Source: Corynebacterium qintianiae (GTDB taxonomy: Bacteria; Actinomycetota; Actinomycetes; Mycobacteriales; Mycobacteriaceae). Taken from it: a stretch of 64,000 nt of DNA. The translations under genes were made by a program, and so were the position numbers. Positions 33,963 to 42,814 of this stretch are shown here, piece after piece (position 1 is the stretch's first letter; each line of letters begins with the position of its first letter). The stretch is from positions 1,984,001-2,048,000 of the forward strand of contig NZ_CP064955.1 of the NCBI RefSeq assembly GCF_011038645.2. Direction: 5' to 3'. The notes beneath the pieces were generated by a model, which saw only the letters and a program-made list of their open reading frames with translations, did not search any database and was not told the DNA's origin.

Positions 33963-33979
33963 CCCCGCCTGCGGCGGGG
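33963..33979 (+). terminator. Hairpin after aftD
   Basis: CCCCGCC-TGC-GGCGGGG begins immediately after the stop codon: a 7-bp perfect stem with a three-base loop. No U-tract follows, so it may be a weak terminator or a 3-prime stabiliser. Confidence 0.45.
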
Positions 33980-34032
33980 CGCCGCCCGGACGCTCGCCCT
34001 CAACCACGGCGGGCAAACTGTGGTGTGCTCCG

Positions 34033-34054
34033 CCTAAACTTGCCGCAATTTCGG
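34033..34054 (-). repeat. Dispersed 22-bp element, copy 2
   Basis: On the minus strand CCGAAATTGC then GGCAAGTTTAGG, about 19 of 22 identical to 21347-21368. Here it forms the last codons (PKLRQV) and the stop codon of the acyltransferase gene. Confidence 0.45.
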
Positions 34055-35071
34055 GGTGGTGAAGTTGAGGCGGAAGCGTACGCGCCCTCTGATCAGCCGC
34101 GCGCCCGGCACCTCGACCACCTCGTAGGAGACATACGACACCGCCACGCTGACGACGACGGTGAAGGCGAGCACGAGCGCGAAACGCCCGCTGAATACGG
34201 GCACTCCCAGCACCGGGAACGCGAACGCGAGCACCCACACGTGCCACAGGAAGATGGAGTAGGACCACTTCCCCAGCGAACGCATCGGGCCGGACGCGAG
34301 AACACCGTCACCAAGCGGGCACAGTACAAACGGCGAGACGATCAGGGCCGCAAACAGCGCGCCCAGGATCACGCGCGCGTTGAACTCCGCCGGCGACGGG
34401 TGCTGCAACCCAACAGGGCCGACAACGCCCGCGAACCACGCCACGGGAAGCGACAGCAGCGCAAAGGGCCAGCGCGGGCCGCGGTAACCCACGCCGAGGC
34501 GCTCCAGCTCCGCCAGGATCAGGCCGACCGCGAACCACAGCACGTACGACGGCGGCCAGATCTGCATGTTCACAACCGACACGTCGGCAACCAACCACGG
34601 CCATAGTAAAGAGAGGGGGATGGAAATGGCGAGGGTGAGCGTTCGAAGGGGCGTCGATAAACGGAGGTAGAGCGGGAGGACCAGGTAGAAGGCCACTTCG
34701 ACGCACAGCGACCACATCTGCGTCAACCCGGCGACCAGCCCGTCGGGCGCGTAAATCTGCACCATGAAGACCTGCGCCAACGCCTGGTACCACGAGATAT
34801 GGGCGAGCTCCGGCAGCGTCGCCAGCACCACGGCAACGCAGACGAGGTAGGCCGGCGCGAGGCGCGCCAGGCGGCGCCGGTAGTACCCCGGGCGGTAGCC
34901 ACCGCGCGCGAGCAGGAACGCGGAGAGGGCGTAGAACACGGCCACGAAGTAGTCGAAGCGCTCCAGCACCGGGTGGTAAGTCGCCGTCTGGAACGCGACG
35001 TGCGTGGTCACGATACCGAGGGCCGCGGCAGCGCGCAGGCCCTCGAGTTCGGGAAGTAGAGTGTTAGCGAT
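34034..35071 (-). CDS. Membrane acyltransferase, family 3
   Basis: About 345 aa with ten or so transmembrane helices. The family motif LEGLRAAAALGIVTTHV holds the conserved Arg and catalytic His, followed by ARLAPAYLVCV and WSLCVEVAFYLVLPLYLR. Such proteins acylate envelope glycans or lipids. The start is uncertain: no ATG, GTG or TTG occurs before the essential LEGLRA motif. The nearest candidates are ATC at 35071 (used here) and CTG at 35038; a GTG at 35011 would remove the motif arginine. The neighbouring divergent gene starts at 35072, leaving no promoter space outside coding sequence. Substrate unknown. Confidence 0.75.
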   Translation of the reverse strand: MANTLLPELEGLRAAAALGIVTTHVAFQTATYHPVLERFDYFVAVFYALSAFLLARGGYRPGYYRRRLARLAPAYLVCVAVVLATLPELAHISWYQALAQVFMVQIYAPDGLVAGLTQMWSLCVEVAFYLVLPLYLRLSTPLRTLTLAISIPLSLLWPWLVADVSVVNMQIWPPSYVLWFAVGLILAELERLGVGYRGPRWPFALLSLPVAWFAGVVGPVGLQHPSPAEFNARVILGALFAALIVSPFVLCPLGDGVLASGPMRSLGKWSYSIFLWHVWVLAFAFPVLGVPVFSGRFALVLAFTVVVSVAVSYVSYEVVEVPGARLIRGRVRFRLNFTTPKLRQV

Positions 35072-35782
35072 ATGAACAGTGTAGGAGTCAGGCGGACGTT
35101 GGCGAAGTGCCTTGTCGTGCTCGCCGTGTGCTTCGCGCTGAACCTCATCGCCCCGGTGGTGATTTCCCAGCAGCGCACGATCCACCCCCGTGAGAGCAGG
35201 ACGATCACCTTCGACGGCCCGGCATCGCTCACGGTCGAGCTGACCACGGGCAAGGGTCCGAAGTCGGGCCAGGTTTCGATCCAAGCCGCAGTTTCGCTTG
35301 ACGGTGCACCACTGGCCGATTCGATGACCGCCAGCGCGTCCTCCGCCCTCCCCGTCGACGGGCGAGCGGGCCTGACGTACCTGTTCCCGTACCGGCCCGA
35401 GCGCCTCTCGTACCCGTACACCGATCCGTTCGCCCCGGAAACCTTCACCGACCCGGCGCGGATGGACTACGTGGGCCCGGGCAGCGTCGGCGGCCTGGAC
35501 ACGTACAAGTACCGCGCCGGTATCACTGCCGACGGGCACTCTGCGGAGAGAATTATCGACCTCCAGGTCCAGACCGGTGAAGTGCTGGATGAGACGTGGT
35601 CGGTGGCTGAGGGCCCCGTCGAGGGCCTGTTCCGCATGTCGGAGCAGTCGCGCTTCGAGGCCCACGAGCGCGCCGCGGCGGAAGTGCGCGTGTTGCACGC
35701 GCTGCAGGTGCTGGCTTGGGTGACTCGGTTCGTGGCCTTCGTGGCGCTGGTGCGGGCGGCGGTGGCGGTTGCGCGCCGATAG
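35072..35782 (+). CDS. DUF3068-like membrane-anchored protein
   Basis: 236 aa. One N-terminal transmembrane helix (LAKCLVVLAVCFALNLIAPVVI), a large exported beta-rich domain (about 35-195, with VSLDGAPLADS, GRAGLTYLFPYRPER and GLDTYKYRAGI), and a C-terminal helix (VLAWVTRFVAFVALVRAAVAVA). The arrangement is that of DUF3068/PorA-family proteins of Corynebacteriales. Function unknown; a cell-envelope role is inferred from context. It overlaps the next gene by 14 bases, so the two are translationally linked. Confidence 0.65.
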   Translation: MNSVGVRRTLAKCLVVLAVCFALNLIAPVVISQQRTIHPRESRTITFDGPASLTVELTTGKGPKSGQVSIQAAVSLDGAPLADSMTASASSALPVDGRAGLTYLFPYRPERLSYPYTDPFAPETFTDPARMDYVGPGSVGGLDTYKYRAGITADGHSAERIIDLQVQTGEVLDETWSVAEGPVEGLFRMSEQSRFEAHERAAAEVRVLHALQVLAWVTRFVAFVALVRAAVAVARR

Positions 35783-37151
35783 GCTGCTCGGAGCGTGGGC
35801 GGCCGTGCTCGTCGTCGCGGTGACGTGGCCCTTGATGGTTCCCGGGCAATCCTTCGCGCTGCGCGACATGGTGGTGCTGCCGGATATGGCTCTGACCCAC
35901 GCCTCCCTCGGCTTCGGGGACCTGCCGGCGCGCAACGTCCCGCAGGACGCCGTGCTGGCACTGGTGCCGTTTCCGGTGCTGCTCGTGCGCCTGCTCGTGA
36001 TCGGCTCCGCGTGCGCAGCCGCCTACGCGGGCTACCGCGCTGGCGCGAGCGTGTTCGGCCGTGCCGCCGCAATGACGGTCGCGGTGTGGAACCCGTTCGT
36101 GGTTGAACGGTTGCTGCAGGGGCAGTGGTCGCTCGCCGTCGCGGCGTGGCTGTTGCCGTTCATCGCGTTCAGCGGATCGGTGGTTGCGATGTGGGTCGCG
36201 TCTCTGACACCGACGGGTGCGCTGGCTGCCGCGAGCCTCTCCACCTCCCGACGCCATCTCCTCGCCGCGGTGCTTTTCTGCTCGCCTTGGGTGGTCACGG
36301 GGTTCTTGACCTCCGGATCGGGCACAGCATCCCCCGCTTCTGCGGCCGCTTTCGCCCCGCGCGCGGAGGAGTGGGTGGGTACGGCCGGGGCCCTGCTCGG
36401 GCTGGGCGGGATCTGGAACGCCGGAGCCGTTCCGCCCTCACGTTCCGCCGGGTTCGCCGTATTTGGCGTCTTGCTCTTCGCCGTGCTCGCCTGCGGGTGG
36501 CGGGCCGTGCCGACACGCCTCCTCGCCCTCGCGGGGCTCGGCTTCGCGGTGGCAGTGGCCTCCTGGCTCGGTCTCGTCGGGGCCGTGGTCGAGTGGTTGC
36601 CCGGCGCGGGTTTGCTTCGCGACGGCCAGAAGTGGGTGATCCTCGCCGTCCCCGCCTACGTCCGTGCGGCTGGCGCCCTGCAACCGCGGCTTGCCGCCGC
36701 CGCGTGCGCGCTCGCGCTGCTCCAAGTGCCGGACGCGCCCCTGGCCCTCGCCGCGTTGAGACCGGTAGAGGTCGCGGTGCCCGCCATCGACGACCGGGGC
36801 CGGGACGTCCTCTTTGTCGGTCGCCCCACCCTTCTCGCCCGGCCGGACGGCGTGCCTGTTGTCGACCCCGCCACGAAAGCCATGAACGTGGTCGAGTCGG
36901 GTGAACTGCGTATCGACGGCCGCCTCGCCGACGCCCCCTCCGAGCGCTGGGCGCGCGCCCACCGGGATCCGCACAATGCCGAGCTGCTCGAACAGCTCGG
37001 CATTGGCGTTGTCGCCTACCCCGACGGGCGCGTGATCGAGACGCGTGCCCCGGCCCGGGCCCTGCCGCCGCTGGGCCTGATGTTGCTGGGATTGTGGTGC
37101 GGCACACCGCTGGTTGGTACCTCAAAGCGCCCCAAGTTAACAAAAAATTAA
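35769..37151 (+). CDS. Polytopic membrane protein of unknown function
   Basis: 460 aa with about ten hydrophobic segments and a C-terminal soluble stretch (about 320-430) containing DDRGRDVLFVGRPTLLARPDGVPVVD and DPHNAELLEQLGIGVVAYPDGRV. That layout recalls GT-C-type or other envelope-polymer membrane proteins, but no catalytic motif could be assigned. It starts with TTG inside the previous gene. It lies between aftD-type and glycosyltransferase genes, so a role in envelope glycan assembly is plausible. Confidence 0.6.
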   Translation: MRADRLLGAWAAVLVVAVTWPLMVPGQSFALRDMVVLPDMALTHASLGFGDLPARNVPQDAVLALVPFPVLLVRLLVIGSACAAAYAGYRAGASVFGRAAAMTVAVWNPFVVERLLQGQWSLAVAAWLLPFIAFSGSVVAMWVASLTPTGALAAASLSTSRRHLLAAVLFCSPWVVTGFLTSGSGTASPASAAAFAPRAEEWVGTAGALLGLGGIWNAGAVPPSRSAGFAVFGVLLFAVLACGWRAVPTRLLALAGLGFAVAVASWLGLVGAVVEWLPGAGLLRDGQKWVILAVPAYVRAAGALQPRLAAAACALALLQVPDAPLALAALRPVEVAVPAIDDRGRDVLFVGRPTLLARPDGVPVVDPATKAMNVVESGELRIDGRLADAPSERWARAHRDPHNAELLEQLGIGVVAYPDGRVIETRAPARALPPLGLMLLGLWCGTPLVGTSKRPKLTKN

Positions 37152-37189
37152 CGCGGTTTTACGTTCCTGCGACCAGGCAAAAGGCCGTA

Positions 37190-37205
37190 TGTGATATACA
37201 TCGCA
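37190..37205. promoter_or_regulatory. GlxR (CRP-family) box
   Basis: TGTGATATACATCGCA fits the corynebacterial GlxR consensus TGTGA-N2-TA-N2-TCACA with one mismatch. It lies about 100 bases upstream of the -35 box of the small three-helix genes. Binding is inferred. Confidence 0.55.
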
Positions 37206-37302
37206 TCGGCTGAAGGCGCGGTGACAAAAAGATTCTACCTGCATCTTTACCCATTTCCATTGGCCAGTTCCCATAAATGGCGGAACCCAAATGACGGGCA
37301 TA

Positions 37303-37331
37303 TTGACATGACCACTTGCCACCCCTAAAGT
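37303..37331 (+). promoter_or_regulatory. Strong promoter of the three-helix-bundle genes
   Basis: TTGACA (37303-37308), 17 bases, TAAAGT (37326-37331): the closest match to a sigma-70 consensus found in the window. Transcription would start near 37339, giving a leader of about 60 bases. Confidence 0.75.
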
Positions 37332-37398
37332 AAACCGCAGATGAACAAAAGATTACATGGAATCGTGTAGCTCGATCCGAACCGAAAGGGTGACAACA

Positions 37399-37599
37399 AT
37401 GACCAACGCATTCATAAACAAGGTGATCTCAAACGTCCGCGAGGACCTCGCCGCACACTACGGAGCCGCATTCTCCGATGACGTCTTCGACGCCGTCCTT
37501 CAGCGGCACCTCGCCGAGGCCACGATCACCGATTTCGTTCCAGTCCTCGTCGAGGCAGAGATGGTCCACCTCTTGGACCACCACCTCGTCGCAGCATAA
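37399..37599 (+). CDS. Small three-helix-bundle protein 1
   Basis: 66 aa. It has three short amphipathic helices and ends ITDFVPVLVEAEMVHLLDHHL. The FVPVLVEAEM motif is typical of actinobacterial three-helix-bundle dimerisation proteins. The ATG at 37399 is used because GGGTG precedes it and the paralogue starts equivalently. It is followed 29 bases later by a paralogue; both share the promoter at 37303. Function unknown; probably a cytoplasmic adaptor or dimerisation module. Confidence 0.75.
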   Translation: MTNAFINKVISNVREDLAAHYGAAFSDDVFDAVLQRHLAEATITDFVPVLVEAEMVHLLDHHLVAA

Positions 37600-37628
37600 A
37601 TCAACACAAACTTCCAAGGAGAAACATC

Positions 37629-37862
37629 ATGGCTAACAACATCGACTTCAGCATCATCCGCGAGCGCGCACTGCGCAACATCCGCGAAGACCTCGTCACC
37701 GAGTGGGAAGACGCCTACCCGGCAGAGGAAATCCAGGAGACCTTCGACGCGGTGAAAACCGAACACAAGAACAACGCAGTCGTTGACGACTTCGTCCCGG
37801 TCCTCGTCGAGGCCGAGATGAAGGAGCGATTGCGCTCCGACGACCTCGACGTCCCCGCGTAA
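37629..37862 (+). CDS. Small three-helix-bundle protein 2
   Basis: 77 aa, clearly paralogous to the preceding gene: IREDLVTEWEDAYPAEEIQETFDAV corresponds to VREDLAAHYGAAFSDDVFDAV, and VVDDFVPVLVEAEMKERL to ITDFVPVLVEAEMVHLL. Highly acidic. CAAGGAG about eight bases before the ATG is a good ribosome site. The pair probably arose by tandem duplication and may form heterodimers (inference). Confidence 0.8.
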   Translation: MANNIDFSIIRERALRNIREDLVTEWEDAYPAEEIQETFDAVKTEHKNNAVVDDFVPVLVEAEMKERLRSDDLDVPA

Positions 37863-37882
37863 CCCAACCGTTCATCTGGGTC

Positions 37883-37918
37883 CAGCGCCCGCCCCGCATT
37901 CACCGGGGGCGGGCGCTG
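37883..37918. terminator. Bidirectional terminator-like hairpin
   Basis: CAGCGCCCGCCCC, ten bases, GGGGCGGGCGCTG: a perfect 13-bp stem between the convergent three-helix gene and glycosyltransferase gene. The right arm overlaps the end of the glycosyltransferase coding region. No U-tract on either side. Confidence 0.65.
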
Positions 37919-38979
37919 ACGCGCGCCAGCACCTCCGCGAAACGGCGGCCTGTCTCTTCCCATGAGAAGCGCGTCGACCACTCGGCGGCACCCGCTCCGA
38001 GCCGGGCGCGCTCTGCGTCGTCGTCAAGCAAGTCCGCGATGACCTCCCGGAATTGACCCTCGGAACACACGAGCCGGCCCGTCTGACCGTCTATTACCGA
38101 GTCTTTGAGCCCGCCCGCCTCGAGGTAGCCCACGGTGGGGACACCGTGCTGGGCGGCCTCGATGACCGCGATTCCCCAGCCCTCCTTGACGCTGGGCAGC
38201 AGATGGAGGGCGGCGCGCGAGAGAACCGCGTGCTTGTACTCGTCGTTGACGTGCCCGTGGAACACCACCCGGCCCTCCAGGTCCGCTGCGTAATTGCGCA
38301 ACTCGTCTTCCCACCAACCGGATCCGAGCACGTCGAGCACCACACCGTCGAGACCGCGCACCGCGTCGATCGCGTGCTCGATGCGCTTGTGCGGAACGAG
38401 CCGCGAGAGGGTGACGACGTGCACCTTGCCGTCGTCCGGGATGGTTGGCTGGCGTTGCGGCACGGCGTCGACACCGTTGTGCACCACCGCGATGTCAGCC
38501 TCGCGCACGCCCAGCTTCACCAGGTCCTCGCGCGAGGCATTCGACACCGTCACGTACTGGGCGCCCCGGTATGCGCGCGGGGCCACGCGCTTTTCCAAAA
38601 ACGCTCCGAGGCGACCGACGAACGGGCCCGCGACCGGCCACTGCCGCAGGTGGCTGTGGTGGGTAAGCAGCACCGTCTCCGCCCGCGAGTACAGCCGCGC
38701 GAAGAACGGAATGCCGTTCTGGGTATCCACAATCACGTCCGGCCGGTGCTGCCACACCGCCAGCGGTGCGAGCAGGTACACCCCGTACTTGCCACCGGCG
38801 CGCTCGATGCGCAGGCCGTTCTTCCTGGTCCGCCGCGGCGCGTCCGTGTGGGCCGCCGTGCGCAGCACCACGTCGTGGCCCTGCCGGGCGAGGTACTCCC
38901 CGACCCGCTCGATATAGCGCTCGGAACCGCCGCCCTGCGGGTGGGTCATGTCGCGCCAGCACAGCAGCAGTATCTTCAT
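37900..38979 (-). CDS. Glycosyltransferase family 4
   Basis: 359 aa, GT-B fold. MKILLLCWRDMTHPQGGGSERYIERVGEYLARQGHDV carries the N-terminal glycine loop. HNGVDAVP, LSRLVPHKRIEHAIDAV and the C-terminal E-x7-E motif in PSVKEGWGIAVIEAAQHGVPTVGYLEAGGLKDSV bind the nucleotide sugar. No membrane segment; it probably works at the inner membrane face on envelope glycans or glycolipids. I chose ATG 38979; the 22 upstream in-frame residues are arginine-rich and would overlap the divergent gene. The start codons of the two genes are only four bases apart. Confidence 0.85.
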   Translation of the reverse strand: MKILLLCWRDMTHPQGGGSERYIERVGEYLARQGHDVVLRTAAHTDAPRRTRKNGLRIERAGGKYGVYLLAPLAVWQHRPDVIVDTQNGIPFFARLYSRAETVLLTHHSHLRQWPVAGPFVGRLGAFLEKRVAPRAYRGAQYVTVSNASREDLVKLGVREADIAVVHNGVDAVPQRQPTIPDDGKVHVVTLSRLVPHKRIEHAIDAVRGLDGVVLDVLGSGWWEDELRNYAADLEGRVVFHGHVNDEYKHAVLSRAALHLLPSVKEGWGIAVIEAAQHGVPTVGYLEAGGLKDSVIDGQTGRLVCSEGQFREVIADLLDDDAERARLGAGAAEWSTRFSWEETGRRFAEVLARVSARPR

Positions 38980-38983
38980 ACGT

Positions 38984-39739
38984 GTGTACCGTACCCGCCG
39001 TCTAGCCACTCTCCGCCGTTCAGTGCAACTCCTGCGCTCGTTCACCTACGAGCAGTTCCGGCCGTGTATCTTCTACACCGGGCTCGCGCGGGACACGGCC
39101 ATGCTTATCGACGCCCTCTCGCGCGACCTCACCGGCTCCCCCCTGGCCGGCAAGAACGTGCTCGACGTCGGCGGAGGACCAGGCTACTTCGCCTCCGAGT
39201 TCGCGCTGCGCGGCGCTGAGTACGTCGGCTTGGAACCGAGTGTGTCCGAAATGTCCGCCGCGGGCCTGAGCGGTTACGGCGCGGTGCGCGGCGACGGCGC
39301 CGCCCTGCCCTTCGCCGACAGCACCTTCGACGTGGTGTATTCCTCCAACGTCGCAGAACACATCCCCGACTGGCGTGCAATGGGCGATGAGATGCTGCGG
39401 GTCTGCGCCCCCGGCGGGCTGGTGGTGCTGAGCTACACCGTCTGGCTCGGTCCGTTCGGCGGCCACGAGACGGGGTGGTGGCAGCACTACGTCGGCGGCG
39501 AATTCGCCCGGCGCAGGTACGCGCGGAAAAACGGCCGCCAGCCGAAGAACGTCTGGGGCGTTTCGCTTTTCGACGTCTCCGCGGCCGACGGCCTTGCCTG
39601 GGCCCGCTCGACCGGGCTCGACTTCGCGGCGTTCCCGCGCTACCACCCGCGCTGGGCGTGGTGGGTGGCGCGGGTGCCGGGGATTCGGGAGTTCGCCACC
39701 TCCAACCTGGTGGTGGCGCTCAGAAAACCCGCTCCCTAG
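38984..39739 (+). CDS. Class I SAM-dependent methyltransferase
   Basis: 251 aa from GTG. The SAM-binding motif [29 protein letters not shown] lies at about residues 53-80, and [37 protein letters not shown] is motif II/III. Methyltransferase_11 type; substrate unknown. It is divergent from the glycosyltransferase gene and convergent with pckG, sharing the bases CTAG so that each gene uses them for its TAG stop. The neighbourhood with pckG is, as I recall, conserved in corynebacteria. Confidence 0.82.
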   Translation: MYRTRRLATLRRSVQLLRSFTYEQFRPCIFYTGLARDTAMLIDALSRDLTGSPLAGKNVLDVGGGPGYFASEFALRGAEYVGLEPSVSEMSAAGLSGYGAVRGDGAALPFADSTFDVVYSSNVAEHIPDWRAMGDEMLRVCAPGGLVVLSYTVWLGPFGGHETGWWQHYVGGEFARRRYARKNGRQPKNVWGVSLFDVSAADGLAWARSTGLDFAAFPRYHPRWAWWVARVPGIREFATSNLVVALRKPAP

Positions 39740-41565
39740 GCGTGCTTGGCGGCGGTGACGCGCTGCTCAAGCTTGTCCAGTTGCGCGAAGATCTCGCGCG
39801 GCACGCGGTGCCCGAGCTCCTCGAGGTAACCACGCGCGTCCTCGATGTCGGTCGCCCACAGCGCCGGGTCAGCGTGGAGGGCTTCCTCCACGTCGGCGGC
39901 CGGAGCGTCGAGGCCCTCGAGGTCGAGGTCCGCGGCGCGGGCGGTGTGGCCCACAACGGTCTCGTCGGCGCCCACCCGGCCTTCGATGCGGTCGACGACC
40001 CACTTGAGCACGCGCGAGTTCTCACCGAAGCCCGGCCACAGGAAGCGACCGTCCTCGCCGCGGCGGAACCAGTTGACCAGGAAGATGGCCGGCATGCGGT
40101 CGCCGCCCTTGGCGCCCATGTCAATCCAGTGCTGGAAGTAGTCGCCCACGGCGTAGCCCATGAAGGGCAGCATGGCCATTGGGTCGTGGCGCAGGCTGCC
40201 CACCTTGGCCTCGGAGGAGGCCGCGGTCTGGCCCGAGGACAGCATGGCGCCGATCATGGTGCCGTGCTCCCAGTCGTGCGCCTGGGTGACCAGCGGGACG
40301 GTGTCCGGGCGGCGGCCGCCGAAGAGGATCGCGTCGATCTTCACGCCGTCCGGGTCGTTGAACTCGGGTGCCGCAGTCGGGCACTGCTCGATGGGCACGC
40401 AGTAGCGGGAGTTGGGGTGCGCCGCGTCGTGGCCGGACTCCGGGGTCCAGTCGTTGCCGCGCCAGTCGATCAGGTGCTCCGGGGCGTCGCCGTCCATGCC
40501 CTCCCACCAGATGTCACCGTCGTCGGTCAGCGCGACGTTGGTGAACAGGGTGTTGCCCGGTTCCATGGTGCGCATCGCGATCGGGTTGGAGGCGTAGTTG
40601 GTGCCCGGCGCAACGCCGAAGAATCCGTTCTCCGGGTTGACGGCGTAGAGCCCGTCCTCCTTGAGGTGCATCCAGGCGATGTCGTCGCCCACGACCTCGG
40701 CGGTCCATCCCTCGAGCGTCGGGGTGATCATGGCTAGGTTGGTCTTGCCGCAGGCGGACGGGAAAGCGCCGGCGATGTGGTAGCTCTTCCCCTCCGGGGA
40801 GTTGAGCTTGAGGATGAGCATGTGCTCCGCCATCCAGCCTTCCTCCTTGGCCATGACGGAGGCGATGCGCAGCGCGTAGCACTTCTTGGCCAGAATTGCG
40901 TTGCCGCCGTAGCCCGAACCGTAGGACCAGATCTCCTTGGTCTCCGGGAACTGAGAAATGTACTTGGTGTCGTTGCACGGCCACGCGACGTCGTGCGCAC
41001 CCTCGGCGAGCGGGGCACCGACGGAGTGCAAGCAGTGGACGAAGTTGTCACCCTCGATCTTGTCCAGCGCCTCTTGGCCCATGCGGGTCATAATGCGCAT
41101 GGACATGACAACATACTCGGAATCCGTCAGCTGAACGCCCAGCTTCGGGTTCGGGTCGGTGATGGGGCCCATGCAGAAGGGGACGACGTACATGGTGCGG
41201 CCCTTCATGGAGCCGCGGTAATGCTCGAGCATCTCCTCCTTGAGCGCCTCGGGCTTCATCCAGTTATTGGTCGGGCCGGCGTCCGCCTCTTTCTCGGTCG
41301 CGATGAAGGTGCGGGACTCAACGCGGGCGACATCGGAGGGGTTTGAGCGCGCGAGGTAAGAGTTGGGGCGCTTCTCCTCGTTGAGCTTGATCAGAGTGCC
41401 CTTCTCCACCAGCTCGTCGGCGAGACGGTCCCATTCCTCCTGGGAGCCGTCGATAAAGACCACGCGCTCGGGCTGGAACAAATCCACTGCCTCGTTTACC
41501 CAGGCGATGAGGTGCTCGTTGTCGGTAGGCGCGTCCTGCGCCAGTCCCTTAATTGCGGTGGCCAT
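39736..41565 (-). CDS. pckG: Phosphoenolpyruvate carboxykinase (GTP)
   Basis: 609 aa, normal length for the GTP-dependent enzyme. Key motifs: substrate loop [22 protein letters not shown], the P-loop [20 protein letters not shown] with the reactive cysteine, the metal site VGDDIAWM, and [26 protein letters not shown]. It converts oxaloacetate and GTP to PEP, the first step of gluconeogenesis. GGAG before ATG 41565 sets the start and excludes an upstream extension. The long upstream region suggests regulated transcription. Confidence 0.97.
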   Translation of the reverse strand: MATAIKGLAQDAPTDNEHLIAWVNEAVDLFQPERVVFIDGSQEEWDRLADELVEKGTLIKLNEEKRPNSYLARSNPSDVARVESRTFIATEKEADAGPTNNWMKPEALKEEMLEHYRGSMKGRTMYVVPFCMGPITDPNPKLGVQLTDSEYVVMSMRIMTRMGQEALDKIEGDNFVHCLHSVGAPLAEGAHDVAWPCNDTKYISQFPETKEIWSYGSGYGGNAILAKKCYALRIASVMAKEEGWMAEHMLILKLNSPEGKSYHIAGAFPSACGKTNLAMITPTLEGWTAEVVGDDIAWMHLKEDGLYAVNPENGFFGVAPGTNYASNPIAMRTMEPGNTLFTNVALTDDGDIWWEGMDGDAPEHLIDWRGNDWTPESGHDAAHPNSRYCVPIEQCPTAAPEFNDPDGVKIDAILFGGRRPDTVPLVTQAHDWEHGTMIGAMLSSGQTAASSEAKVGSLRHDPMAMLPFMGYAVGDYFQHWIDMGAKGGDRMPAIFLVNWFRRGEDGRFLWPGFGENSRVLKWVVDRIEGRVGADETVVGHTARAADLDLEGLDAPAADVEEALHADPALWATDIEDARGYLEELGHRVPREIFAQLDKLEQRVTAAKHA

Positions 41566-42021
41566 GTAGTCTCCTGCGCTTCCTGTGCTGTTGTTGTCTC
41601 GGCTGTGTCGTGCGTGTCGTTTCGGTTGTTTCCGCGTGGTGCCACAGCTGGTTATCCCCGGATACATCCCACAGGGAACATTCCCGTAGGTAACTAGCCT
41701 ATCGAAATCACGTCTCTACTGGCACAACGGGATCAGATCGCCTTGCGTTCCCGGTCATAACCAGTGACACATCCCACGTCACGGACACCCGCACGGGCCC
41801 GGAACACACCCCCGAAATGGGGTATCCAATCAACCCGCCCGGGGACGGATAGCGTGTTTAGCCTGCGGAAATACCTATCCGAGGACAGTCAAACACTCAA
41901 CGTCTCCCCGCCTGACCGTTTTCCCACCCCGTTTGGGGGTATCGGCGCGCCATGCCGCAGCCCTGCTTCAAACCCCGCGGAGAAACTTGCATTTGCCCAC
42001 GTCATGTGGACAATTAACGTG
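41566..42021. promoter_or_regulatory. Divergent regulatory region between pckG and trmB
   Basis: About 455 bases without a credible gene; the open frame entering trmB from 41764 has no family resemblance. For pckG a -10-like TAGGCT can be seen on the minus strand at about 41696-41701. For trmB the pair TTGCAT / CAATTA just before the ATG suggests a leaderless transcript. GTGACACATCCCACGTCAC at about 41767-41785 is an imperfect dyad that could bind a regulator. Promoter boxes are tentative. Confidence 0.4.
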
Positions 42022-42792
42022 ATGAATAATTCTGATTTCTCGCCCACCGAACGCCCCGGCACGGGCGAACTTCCCCACGGCAGGCCGATGCAAACCGAGT
42101 TTGACACCGGCCTGGACTACCCGCGCCTTGGTTCGGTGACCTTCCGCCGCGGCACGCTCACCGACAACCAAGAGACGCTTTTCGACGAGCACTGGCCCCG
42201 CCTCGGGCGCCTCCTCGACGATACCCCCGTCGATGTCGATGCCTGGTTCGGACGCACCGGGCACCCGACAATTCTGGAGATTGGCTCCGGCACCGGGACC
42301 TCCACGGCGGCGATGGCCCCGCTTGAGGAGGACACCAATGTCATCGCCGTCGAGTTGTACAAACCGGGCCTGGCCAAGCTCCTCGGCTCGGTGGTGCGTG
42401 GTGAAATCGACAACATCCGCATGATCCGTGGAGACGGCGTCGAAGTGCTGGCGCGCATGTTCGGCGCGGGAACCCTCGACGGCGTGCGGATTTTCTTTCC
42501 GGACCCGTGGCCCAAAGCGCGCCACCACAAGCGCCGTATCATCCAGTCGGGCACGCTCAACCTGATCGCCACCCGCCTTAAAGCAGGCGGGGTCCTGCAC
42601 GTGGCCACCGACCACGCCGATTACGCTGAGTGGATCGACGAGCTGGTAGACGTCGAGCCGATGCTGGAATTCAAGGGTTGGCCGTGGCCCGACGCTCCGC
42701 TGCTGACGGACCGCCAGGTCATCACCAAATTCGAGGGCAAGGGTCTGGACAAAGACCATGTCATCCGCGAGTACCTCTGGGTAAAGAAATAG
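42022..42792 (+). CDS. trmB: tRNA (guanine-N7)-methyltransferase
   Basis: 256 aa. [18 protein letters not shown] is the SAM site, [15 protein letters not shown] motif II, and [22 protein letters not shown] the TrmB signature with the catalytic Asp region. It methylates G46 of tRNA. The ATG at 42022 follows a CAATTA box and no ribosome site; the core homology begins around residue 25. It is 22 bases upstream of the NYN-domain gene and probably heads the operon leading to mmpL3. Confidence 0.93.
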   Translation: MNNSDFSPTERPGTGELPHGRPMQTEFDTGLDYPRLGSVTFRRGTLTDNQETLFDEHWPRLGRLLDDTPVDVDAWFGRTGHPTILEIGSGTGTSTAAMAPLEEDTNVIAVELYKPGLAKLLGSVVRGEIDNIRMIRGDGVEVLARMFGAGTLDGVRIFFPDPWPKARHHKRRIIQSGTLNLIATRLKAGGVLHVATDHADYAEWIDELVDVEPMLEFKGWPWPDAPLLTDRQVITKFEGKGLDKDHVIREYLWVKK

Positions 42793-42814
42793 GACCGGGA
42801 AGCAGGACGAAGCC

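Noticed and set aside
41764..42021. N-terminal extension of trmB by 86 residues
   Set aside because: The segment has no resemblance to TrmB, runs through the regulatory region and lacks a ribosome site; ATG 42022 fits the family.
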